From: Tissierellaceae bacterium | GTDB taxonomy: Bacteria; Bacillota; Clostridia; Tissierellales; Tissierellaceae | Length of the DNA: 10,043 bases | Assembly: GCA_029264075.1 (NCBI GenBank) | Contig: JARICQ010000167.1 | Span: forward strand, 1 to 10,043 | Reading direction: 5' to 3' | The notes under the pieces: generated by a model | Told to the model about the DNA's origin: nothing | Database searches by the model: none | What the model saw: the letters and a program-made list of their open reading frames with translations, nothing else | Shown here: positions 1 to 6,321 of the stretch, piece after piece | How positions within the stretch are numbered: position 1 is the first letter of the stretch | Layout: every line of letters begins with the position of its first letter | Translations under genes and position numbers: made by a program

Positions 1-1568
1 AGTCTATATATATAATTCCAGTATTTTATTCCAATGTTTTTTAAAAGCTCACTGTGTTCATCTCTTATTAGAAAATTATTTGTCTTTAGGACTGGATATT
101 CACCTTGAGACAATCCCAATACAAAGATATGGTCATATTCAAATCCCCTAGAGTTTAAGGGATTCATTATATTTACTCCGTCCAAGTTTTCATTTTTCAC
201 ATATATTTTTTCCTCTTCTAGGTAGGCCGAGAGAATATCCATATAGTCTTCAAATGATAACAGCTCTTTCCACGGCTCCAGTTTTTCAATATCTGTCAAA
301 ATAGATAAGAGCTTGTCAAGAGCTAGCATATCTCTTCTATATATATGGAAATCATTAGTATTTAAATAAGTATTTTTTATCTTTTCAGCTATTTCAGTTT
401 TCTCTATTAAGTCTAGAAGAATAGCATGATATTTTTCAAAACTATCAAGCGATTTTATTTGGAGATCTTTTGCTAAGGACTTGTAATTTTCTTCGATTAG
501 GGTTAAAAGTTCCCTTACAAAGGGAATCTTGATTAATTTCATTTGGATGGCTATAGAGAGTGGAATCTTCTCTTCTATGGATATAGCTATAAGTTCTTCT
601 TTGTATTCTTCAGATAAGACCACAATCCCCACCTTATCTAAGCTAGTTCCAAGTGAGTATAGTTTTTTTATAATGCTAAAGACTTTTTTTATTTCTAAAT
701 AGCTAGACGGAGCTTCTATCAATGTCAATTTGTCTGTAGACTTCAATTTCTTTGCACCATAATCAAAGAATCCCCTTCCAAGCTCCATAAAAAGATCCTC
801 TTTTTTCTCTTCTAAGTTCTCTACTTCAAAGCCCAATCCTACTAGGCTTTCTATAGTATCTTTAATCACCAAAGAATCATAGTCCATCTTGAATGGCATG
901 TTTATATAGATATCGAGTTCACTTTCCCTCATCAACTTCAATATCTCTATCTCTATGGGTCTAAAGTCATAAAACTCATCTATAGCTATAAAATCCAAGC
1001 CTTTAAAGCTATCCCCTTCAACTTTCAAAAGCTCCAGTGCCTTTAAGTAGCTTCCCTCTATATCCATAAGTTTTCTATCTTCCATATAGGTCTCATATTC
1101 TTTATAGATAAGTCCAATTTCTTCAAATTGACTAGTCTTTGGTGATTCTTCTATAAATTTTTCAGGGCTTACAAGAGATCTTTTGATTTCTCCTATTATG
1201 AAGTTTATAGATTCTATAAAGCCCTGCTTGCTGGATATGTTTTTGTAATATTTTATCTTGTCATTTCTAGTAAGGTCTTCTAAGATTTGTCGGATCAAAA
1301 AACTCTTCCAAATATTGTCAATCAAGAGATAGTCGCTATTACTTAGTATATTCTTCACTATATCGTCAAAGGTAAACAAGTTGATTTGGAAGCTTGCTCC
1401 TGTCTCTTTAACAAATTTTTCCCTATAGTCTTTGAGAAGGCTACCATTTGGAAGCAGATAGTAAAATTTATCGCCCTTATTCTCTTTTAACATTTCTATA
1501 GCTCTTTCTGTAAATTCTTTTTTCTTTTGGTTTTTAAACTCTCCAAAGTAAACTATTCTATCCGCCAA
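1..1568 (-). CDS. addB: AddB/RexB-like ATP-dependent helicase-nuclease subunit B, N-terminal part (cut by window edge)
   Basis: An open frame of 522 codons without a stop runs off the left edge. It resembles AddB/RexB, the second subunit of the AddAB (RexAB) helicase-nuclease that resects double-strand breaks for RecA-dependent repair in the cytoplasm. Visible landmarks are an early segment YYLLPNGSLLKDY (residues 36-48), a Walker-B-like stretch FIAIDEFYDFRP (193-204), and near the edge the family pattern SRGFEYDHIFVLGLSQGEYP (473-492), which matches the AddB motif RG(L/F)xFDxVFVLGLxEGxFP. The C-terminal PD-(D/E)XK nuclease and its iron-sulfur cysteines would lie beyond position 1 and cannot be seen. 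The expected N-terminal Walker A is absent: the corresponding residues read YFGEFKNQKKKEF (7-19), as in RexB-type subunits. The start is TTG at 1566-1568, preceded 5 nt upstream by GGGGAGGA (1574-1581); no ATG fits. It follows glutaminase by 58 nt. The alternative is a more distant PD-(D/E)XK family protein. Confidence 0.72.
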   Translation of the reverse strand, partial: MADRIVYFGEFKNQKKKEFTERAIEMLKENKGDKFYYLLPNGSLLKDYREKFVKETGASFQINLFTFDDIVKNILSNSDYLLIDNIWKSFLIRQILEDLTRNDKIKYYKNISSKQGFIESINFIIGEIKRSLVSPEKFIEESPKTSQFEEIGLIYKEYETYMEDRKLMDIEGSYLKALELLKVEGDSFKGLDFIAIDEFYDFRPIEIEILKLMRESELDIYINMPFKMDYDSLVIKDTIESLVGLGFEVENLEEKKEDLFMELGRGFFDYGAKKLKSTDKLTLIEAPSSYLEIKKVFSIIKKLYSLGTSLDKVGIVVLSEEYKEELIAISIEEKIPLSIAIQMKLIKIPFVRELLTLIEENYKSLAKDLQIKSLDSFEKYHAILLDLIEKTEIAEKIKNTYLNTNDFHIYRRDMLALDKLLSILTDIEKLEPWKELLSFEDYMDILSAYLEEEKIYVKNENLDGVNIMNPLNSRGFEYDHIFVLGLSQGEYPVLKTNNFLIRDEHSELLKNIGIKYWNYIYR

Positions 1569-1626
1569 GTCAATCCTCCCCTTTGTGCTATTATTCTCTT
1601 ATATCGTAGCTTTTATATTCACTTAA

Positions 1627-2514
1627 TTAATATATGCTTAGAGTCAAACTCTTTTCTAGATCTTTCATTATTCCAAATCCAACTGATGAGTTTCCGTATT
1701 CGTCTAAAACAGGACTATATACTCCTATCCCCATCTTATTTGGAAGAGTTGCCACTATTCCTCCACCTACTCCACTCTTAGAAGGTACGCCTACCTCTAC
1801 TGCATACTTTCCACTAAAATTGTACATACCTGAACTTGCCATTATAGCTGTTGTTAGTTTTTTTATTTGATTTGTATTTAAATCACTTCTATCTGCTATA
1901 AACAATCCTATCTTAGCCAGGTCTAAGGTGTTTACTTCAATAGAACACTGCTTGAAATAAACATCTAATATCCTGTCTACATCTCCTTCTATAAAGCCCC
2001 TTGCCTTCATAAGATAGGCTATAGACCTATTCTTGTCTCCTGTTTTCTTTTCACTCACATATACTTCTCTATTATAGTCCAAGTCTTTATTTCCACTTAT
2101 TTTTCTATAGAAATCTAAAATCCTTGCAAATTTGTCCTCTCCTTTTATAAGAGAAGTCGTCACTATTGCACCTGCATTGATCATTGGATTTGCTGGCTTT
2201 AAGGTCTGGGGGAAGTCGAGCTTGAACATAGTATTGAATGGTTCTTCAGTAGCTTCATAGTCTACTCTTTTGAAGACATTTTCCTCTCCATTGTCCATTA
2301 TTGCAAGCATCAAGCTGAGTACCTTTGAAATGCTTTGAATAGTAAATTTGTGATCCCAATCTCCAGCTCGATAAATATTTCCATCTATATCAGCAAGACT
2401 TATTCCAATTTTATTTGGGTCGACCCTGCCTAGGGCTGGAATGTAATCTGCAAGACTTCCTCTGTTTTTTAAATGCTCATTTGAAACTATTATATCTTCT
2501 AGTATCTTTTCCAT
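1627..2514 (-). CDS. glsA: Glutaminase A (serine-dependent, beta-lactamase fold)
   Basis: A cytoplasmic enzyme of 295 residues, close to the family's usual 300-310, that hydrolyses L-glutamine to L-glutamate and ammonia. Family signatures are in order: ADYIPALGRVDP near the start (22-33), the catalytic SxxK in FTIQSISKVLS (Ser61, Lys64), NPMINAGAI (109-117), Glu155 and Asn162 in SEKKTGDKNR, YFKQCSIEV (186-194), GMYNFSGKYA (229-238) and VGVPSKSGVGGGI (241-253). All key residues are present, so it should be active. I chose the ATG at 2514 because AAAGGAG sits 5 nt upstream; a TTG at 2550 in the same frame would extend it by 12 residues but overlaps the upstream kinase and lacks a better ribosome site. 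It lies 16 nt after the nucleoside kinase stop and is probably cotranscribed with it. In other bacteria such glutaminases supply glutamate or ammonia for acid resistance; the role here is not shown. Confidence 0.95.
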   Translation of the reverse strand: MEKILEDIIVSNEHLKNRGSLADYIPALGRVDPNKIGISLADIDGNIYRAGDWDHKFTIQSISKVLSLMLAIMDNGEENVFKRVDYEATEEPFNTMFKLDFPQTLKPANPMINAGAIVTTSLIKGEDKFARILDFYRKISGNKDLDYNREVYVSEKKTGDKNRSIAYLMKARGFIEGDVDRILDVYFKQCSIEVNTLDLAKIGLFIADRSDLNTNQIKKLTTAIMASSGMYNFSGKYAVEVGVPSKSGVGGGIVATLPNKMGIGVYSPVLDEYGNSSVGFGIMKDLEKSLTLSIY

Positions 2515-2530
2515 AGCTTCTCCTTTAAAT

Positions 2531-4186
2531 TTATCTTTTAGGCTTTCCAATAAATTCTCTCAGTATTGAGTTTTGAGAGATTAGACTTTCATCTTCTATA
2601 TCAATAAAATACTGCAAGAATTTAAGAAGCTTCTTTGCTTCACCATAGTGCTCACTGTCCTTGCCAATTTCCTTGAGGAGTGGAACTGCATGTTTTTTAA
2701 GTACTGCCAACTCATATACAAGAGCAGAGTCAAACATTATATCTGCTTGTTCTTGAAATGGAAATATATACTTTTCTTCTCCAGCCCTTACCCCCGACCA
2801 AAGCTCAAAAGTTCTATGAGGGTCGTTTCCTCTAAACTTGACATCCCTTATCATTCTTCTAATGAGTCTAGTATCTGTGGTTGGAATCCTGTTGTGTGCA
2901 TCTATGTTTAGCTGGGTTAGGGCAGATATATATATCTTATATTTGTTTTTGTTGGGAATATATGAAGTCATTTTTGGATTCAAACTATGTATCCCCTCTA
3001 GTATTATCGGGTGGTCCTTGTCTACTTTGACAAAATTTCCCGACATTTCTCTTTTTCCAGTCAAGAAATCAAACTTTGGTAGCTCTACTTCCTTACCCTC
3101 TAACAGGTCAATTAAGTCCTTATTTAAACTTTCTAAATCTATTGCATCTATTGTTTCAAAATTGTAGCTTCCATCTCCATTTAAAGGGGTCTTTTCCCTA
3201 TCAACAAAGTAGTCATCTACAGAGATAGCAATAGGTCTCATCCCATTTACCTTTAATTGTATTTCTAGTCTCTTTGCAAAAGTAGTTTTACCTGAAGAAG
3301 TTGGTCCTGCTATCAATATGAGGTGTATATCCCTATCTTCACATATCCTATCAGCTATCTTACCTATCTTCTTCTCATGTAGGGCTTCGGATATCTTGAT
3401 TACATCTTCTATCTCGTCACTTAATATCTTTTCATTTAAAGAGCCAATATATGCAAGATCCATTATATCTCCCCACTCATTGGCCTCTTTAAAGACCTTG
3501 GACAATCTATTTAACTCTTTAAAATGTGGCAATTCTGTATTTGACTTGCTAGTAGGAAATACTATCAAACAACCTGGATAGTAATATTTAAGATCGAATA
3601 CTTTTACAAAACCAGTAGAAGGGGCCAAGAAACCATGATAAGTATCTATATGCTCATCTATATGATATATATGAGTCTGATCCCTATCAAGTGTATTTAG
3701 GAGTCTTATCTTATCTGTGTAATCGTTCTTTTCAAATAATTCTATAGCCTCGTCCTTATCTACTTTTTTCCTATAGATATCATAGTCAGCATCGATTATT
3801 TTTTTCATTTCCTCTTTTATCTTTTCAAGGCTTTGAAAGTCAATCCCATCTCCTGATTCAAACTCCACATAAAGTCCATTTCCTAGAAAGTTTTCAATCT
3901 GTACTCTTCTCTCTGGGTATAGTCTCTTGCAGGCCATTATAAAAACAGCAGATATAGTCTTTGTATATATCCTATATCCATCCTTATCAGAGATATCAAA
4001 GAACTCAATCTCATCCCCTTCTCTTACAGGAGTATTGAGATTGAAAACTTCATTGTTTATCTTTGCACCAAGATACTTTTCAAAATCATCCTTATAGGCT
4101 AATTTTGAAATATCCTTAAATTGGGTACCTTCATCTACTGAAAATTTACCTATGTCCCTTACATATACCTCTACATCTTTCATCAT
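2531..4186 (-). CDS. Nucleoside kinase with N-terminal TGS and ThrRS-like domains (uridine kinase/PRK family)
   Basis: A protein of 551 residues with three parts. Residues 1-63 look like a TGS domain. Residues 64 to about 215 resemble the second additional (editing) domain of threonyl-tRNA synthetase, e.g. MACKRLYPERRV (84-95) and APSTGFVKVFDL (188-199), but the metal-binding His and Cys of the editing site are not conserved. From about 285 follows a uridine-kinase/phosphoribulokinase-type P-loop domain: Walker A GPTSSGKTT (294-302), the substrate-region SVDDYFVDREKTPLNGDGSY (322-341), PIILEGIHSLNP (393-404) and the Arg-rich lid TRLIRRMIRD (439-448). It probably phosphorylates a nucleoside such as uridine or cytidine using a nucleoside triphosphate; the exact substrate cannot be read. 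The ATG at 4186 has AAAGGA 7-8 nt upstream and leaves 13 nt after the pseudouridine synthase stop; the frame stays open to 4267, but that would overlap the upstream gene. TGS-kinase fusions of this architecture are widespread in Firmicutes, so it is not a chimera of this strain. Confidence 0.9.
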   Translation of the reverse strand: MMKDVEVYVRDIGKFSVDEGTQFKDISKLAYKDDFEKYLGAKINNEVFNLNTPVREGDEIEFFDISDKDGYRIYTKTISAVFIMACKRLYPERRVQIENFLGNGLYVEFESGDGIDFQSLEKIKEEMKKIIDADYDIYRKKVDKDEAIELFEKNDYTDKIRLLNTLDRDQTHIYHIDEHIDTYHGFLAPSTGFVKVFDLKYYYPGCLIVFPTSKSNTELPHFKELNRLSKVFKEANEWGDIMDLAYIGSLNEKILSDEIEDVIKISEALHEKKIGKIADRICEDRDIHLILIAGPTSSGKTTFAKRLEIQLKVNGMRPIAISVDDYFVDREKTPLNGDGSYNFETIDAIDLESLNKDLIDLLEGKEVELPKFDFLTGKREMSGNFVKVDKDHPIILEGIHSLNPKMTSYIPNKNKYKIYISALTQLNIDAHNRIPTTDTRLIRRMIRDVKFRGNDPHRTFELWSGVRAGEEKYIFPFQEQADIMFDSALVYELAVLKKHAVPLLKEIGKDSEHYGEAKKLLKFLQYFIDIEDESLISQNSILREFIGKPKR

Positions 4187-4199
4187 CAAATCATCCTTT

Positions 4200-5168
4200 C
4201 TATTCAAACAAATCCATTTCAATAGCTCTGATTTTATCATCTGCTTGAGATGTGAATACCTCTCCATTTAAATACTCTAATTCTTCCAAGGAATTAAACT
4301 CAATCTTATATGCATGGAGCCATTGATTATCTAATCCATATTCTAAATTAAACTTTCCATTGACTGACTCATCTCCATATTTCCTATCACCTATTATTGG
4401 ATATCCTAGGCTTGAAAGATGACCTCTTATCTGATGGGTCCTACCTGTTAAAAGCTCAATTTCAAGAAGGCTATAGCCATGGCTAACCTTTATAGGCCTT
4501 ATGTGAGTTCTTATCTCCTTTGAGCCCTCTACATCATACTCTTTTATACTTACCATGTTTTTATCTTCATCCTTTAGGAGGTGGGCAGTGTCTGTAAACT
4601 CATCTCTGAGTTCTCCTCTTACTATTGTCTTATAAAACTTTCTAATACCAGACTTTCTTGTGGCCATATTTATATCCTTAAGGGCAGGGTAGTTTTTTGC
4701 ACCTATTACTATTCCAGAAGTATTTCTATCAAGCCTGTTGCATATGGAAGGCGTGAAGGTCTTTTCTATTCTTGGAACATATTCACCCTTTTGAATCAAA
4801 TAGGAAATCATACTGTCGACAATATTTTCTTCAAATTCATCACTTTTGATACCATGGGATAAAACTCCACTTTCTTTGTTGATCAGTATTATATTTTCAT
4901 CTTCATACACTATATTGGGTGTTAAACTTGAGCGAACTTCCTCTTTTTTCTTTTGAAACTTCTCTATAGTTTTTTCTGCCAAAAATAACTGTATTTTGTC
5001 TCCTTCAAATATCATATCTTCTGGCTTAGCTCTTGATCTATTTAGTTCTATATTCTTTTTTCTTATCATCTTATATATAAAACTATTTGGAGCATCATCT
5101 AGGTATTTCTTTAAAAACCTATCCAATCTTTGATCGTCTTCATTTTTTCCTACTATAATTTCTCTCAA
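4200..5168 (-). CDS. RluA-family pseudouridine synthase (RluC/RluD-like)
   Basis: A 322-residue enzyme that isomerises uridine to pseudouridine in RNA, most likely in 23S rRNA. An S4-type RNA-binding domain covers about residues 1-65 (DDQRLDRFLKKYL at 11-23). The catalytic motif is NRLDRNTSG (144-152), with Asp147 the nucleophile; the usual His before RLD is Asn, a variant I believe is common in clostridial members. The second family motif LLTGRTHQIRGHLSSLGYPI spans 239-258 and continues into GDRKYG. Length fits RluC/RluD. The start is TTG at 5166-5168, with AGGTGA 6 nt upstream (5175-5180); the GTG inside that site is out of frame and there is no usable ATG. It is the first gene of the leftward run leading to the kinase and glutaminase, and its promoter lies in the divergent region 5169-5260. 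The target uridines cannot be assigned from sequence, so no symbol is given. Confidence 0.93.
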   Translation of the reverse strand: MREIIVGKNEDDQRLDRFLKKYLDDAPNSFIYKMIRKKNIELNRSRAKPEDMIFEGDKIQLFLAEKTIEKFQKKKEEVRSSLTPNIVYEDENIILINKESGVLSHGIKSDEFEENIVDSMISYLIQKGEYVPRIEKTFTPSICNRLDRNTSGIVIGAKNYPALKDINMATRKSGIRKFYKTIVRGELRDEFTDTAHLLKDEDKNMVSIKEYDVEGSKEIRTHIRPIKVSHGYSLLEIELLTGRTHQIRGHLSSLGYPIIGDRKYGDESVNGKFNLEYGLDNQWLHAYKIEFNSLEELEYLNGEVFTSQADDKIRAIEMDLFE

Positions 5169-5260
5169 TAATATTCACCTTTTCTCTCTTTATATGTTAT
5201 AATTATATTATACATCATTGTTAGTTTAAAGCACATAAATAAGTTTTTTTGGAGGTAGCT
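5169..5260. promoter_or_regulatory. Divergent promoter region between the pseudouridine synthase and the MltG-domain gene
   Basis: This AT-rich 92-bp gap drives genes both ways. On the plus strand an extended -10, TGTTATAAT, ends in a perfect TATAAT at 5198-5203; the best -35 is TTCACC (5174-5179, 18-bp spacer, 4 of 6 matches). On the minus strand there are two overlapping perfect TATAAT boxes, at 5202-5207 and 5207-5212; TTTAAA at 5225-5230 (17-bp spacer, 4 of 6) can serve the first as -35. The opposing -10 boxes touch, so the two promoters may compete for polymerase. The plus-strand ribosome site GGAGG (5251-5255) sits 5 nt before the ATG at 5261. Boxes were picked by eye; no start site is known. 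Confidence 0.55.
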
Positions 5261-5689
5261 ATGAAAAAGTTTTTTGAAAATATAAGGGATTTTATCTATG
5301 ATTCAGTAGATTACTTGATTATGATCACTATTATAGCTATAGTAGTCCTTGTTATAGGCTGGAGAATAGGTGTACTGTTTGAGGAAAGACCTATGGAAGA
5401 GACCCAAGCAACTGTTGAGGGCAGAGAAGAAAATAGTGACGATGGCCAATCAGAAAATGAAAATACAGATCCTTCAAAGGAAGGAAAAATAGTTGAAGTA
5501 GTCATTCCCCCTGGATCCCTGCCATCTAAAATCGGAGAAATCCTTGTAGAAAATGATTTAGTAGCTACTAGTGAAGAGTTTATATCAAAATCTCAAGAGA
5601 TGAATCTGGATACAAAGTTTAAATCTGGAAACTATGATATTGAACTTGGCACCTCCCTAGAAAATATAATAAAAATAATCGCAGAATAA
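5261..5689 (+). CDS. Single-pass membrane protein with MltG/YceG N-terminal (LysM-like) subdomain only
   Basis: A 142-residue protein and the only plus-strand gene. A short basic and aromatic N-terminus is followed by a membrane helix at about 18-40 (YLIMITIIAIVVLVIGW), an acidic low-complexity linker (41-74) and a compact domain at 76-142. That domain (VVIPPGSLPSKIGEILVEND, then KSGNYDIELGTSLENII) matches the small N-terminal subdomain of MltG/YceG, the endolytic murein transglycosylase, with its IPxGxxxxxIgxxLxxxglV and aGxYxlxxgxs patterns. The MltG catalytic domain is entirely missing, so this is not a transglycosylase; the domain should face outside and may bind peptidoglycan or a partner. 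Short stand-alone versions occur in other Clostridia and are often mislabelled MltG. The start is ATG at 5261 with GGAGG 5 nt upstream; a TTG at 5249 lies within the ribosome site region. It ends at the shared terminator. Confidence 0.85.
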   Translation: MKKFFENIRDFIYDSVDYLIMITIIAIVVLVIGWRIGVLFEERPMEETQATVEGREENSDDGQSENENTDPSKEGKIVEVVIPPGSLPSKIGEILVENDLVATSEEFISKSQEMNLDTKFKSGNYDIELGTSLENIIKIIAE

Positions 5690-5710
5690 AAGTCCTCTTA
5701 GAGGACTTTT
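5688..5710. terminator. Bidirectional intrinsic terminator between convergent genes
   Basis: A perfect 10-bp stem, AAAAGTCCTC (5688-5697) with GAGGACTTTT (5701-5710), encloses a 3-nt loop. Each strand ends the stem in four T residues and continues into AT-rich sequence, so it can stop transcription from both sides. The plus-strand stop codon (5687-5689) and the minus-strand stop codon (5709-5711) both overlap the stem, leaving only 19 bp between the two coding regions. Confidence 0.88.
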
Positions 5711-6263
5711 AATATTTTTCATTTATGTATCCATCAATTATGGAATCTTTCAAACCCTCTCTAAAAACTCCCTTTTCCATCAAGATATCAAGAAGCCAAA
5801 TAGCTTTTGAATGGAATATTGCCTCATCGTAATCAAGCAGGACAATTTCAAAAAGTTCATCTTGTAAGCTCTTTGAATTTACATTGATAAAATAGGCATC
5901 TACTCCTTTAAATTCAAGAAACTCCAATAGAGAAATAGTAGCCTTGTCTTTTTCCTGGTAGTAGTTATTTCCCTTATTGAAATAGTAATTATAATACCTT
6001 GCGTGTCTCCTGGTGTTTTTAACCTCATTTGCTAGCATATTATAATATTTTGCAAGCACATTGTAATATTGATAGTTGTACATTCCCATTTCGTAGTTAT
6101 CTATTCTTAAAAATGGTTTCATATGGGTCCTCTTGACCAGATCATGATTGTACTCCAATAATTGTCTTTTTGTTATTTTGCCTTCACTAAACTGCCCTAT
6201 CAATGATGAACGCCTCTCAAAAAATTTCTTAAAGGTCCTGTCTCTTCTTTTTTTAATCTCCAA
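5709..6263 (-). CDS. Conserved clostridial protein of unknown function, Tyr-rich (resembles DUF6648)
   Basis: A 184-residue protein with no signal peptide or membrane segment. The N-terminus is basic (MEIKKRRDRTFKKFFERR), followed by GQFSEGKITKRQLLEYN (23-39) and a Tyr/Asn-rich central part that includes MGMYNYQYYNVLAKYYNMLA (59-78) and ARYYNYYFNKGNNYYQE (88-104). The C-terminal 70 residues are mixed and look globular. From memory this pattern, especially YNYQYYNVLAKYY, belongs to a clostridial family of unknown function that I associate with DUF6648; this identification is tentative. The start is TTG at 6261-6263: an in-frame TAG lies two codons upstream, the next Met is residue 48, and AGGGTG sits 6 nt before the TTG. 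It has its own promoter (6313-6321) and ends in the shared terminator, so it is probably monocistronic unless read through from the RsuA-type gene 55 nt upstream. Confidence 0.8.
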   Translation of the reverse strand: MEIKKRRDRTFKKFFERRSSLIGQFSEGKITKRQLLEYNHDLVKRTHMKPFLRIDNYEMGMYNYQYYNVLAKYYNMLANEVKNTRRHARYYNYYFNKGNNYYQEKDKATISLLEFLEFKGVDAYFINVNSKSLQDELFEIVLLDYDEAIFHSKAIWLLDILMEKGVFREGLKDSIIDGYINEKY

Positions 6264-6312
6264 AATCTACACCCTATCTAATCTAAATTTATATAAAATA
6301 TTTTCATGCCTA

Positions 6313-6321
6313 ATTATATCA
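6313..6321 (-). promoter_or_regulatory. Extended -10 promoter for the Tyr-rich protein gene, overlapping the preceding stop codon
   Basis: On the minus strand the sequence reads TGATATAAT: a perfect TATAAT (6313-6318) with the TGn extension supplied by the TGA stop codon (6319-6321) of the upstream rRNA pseudouridine synthase gene. No good -35 is seen 16-18 bp upstream, as expected for an extended -10 promoter. Transcription would begin near 6306 and give a leader of about 43 nt before the TTG start at 6263. Confidence 0.55.

Noticed and set aside
1569..1626. Dedicated promoter for the AddB-like gene
   Set aside because: The best boxes (TTAAGT, 17 bp, TATAAG on the minus strand) match poorly; cotranscription with glutaminase is as likely, so no feature is listed.
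1527..1870. Two plus-strand open frames at the end of the glutaminase gene
   Set aside because: Both are antisense to the glutaminase and the AddB-like start, which have clear family motifs and ribosome sites.
2515..2550. TTG start at 2550 for the glutaminase
   Set aside because: The ATG at 2514 has AAAGGAG at ideal spacing and matches the usual N-terminus; the longer form overlaps the kinase.
2838..3167. Plus-strand open frame of 109 codons inside the nucleoside kinase
   Set aside because: It is fully antisense to conserved kinase motifs, with no ribosome site and no family pattern.
4187..4267. Longer N-terminus for the nucleoside kinase starting at 4267
   Set aside because: It would overlap 68 bases of the pseudouridine synthase gene, adds 27 residues without family similarity, and the ATG at 4186 has the ribosome site.
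5249..5260. TTG start at 5249 for the MltG-domain protein
   Set aside because: The TTG overlaps the GGAGG that serves the ATG at 5261, and the four added residues come from the ribosome site itself.
5261..6263. Toxin-antitoxin or other two-gene defence unit formed by the convergent pair
   Set aside because: The genes converge rather than overlap in an operon, one is a cell-wall type membrane protein, and neither has a toxin, nuclease or DNA-binding motif.
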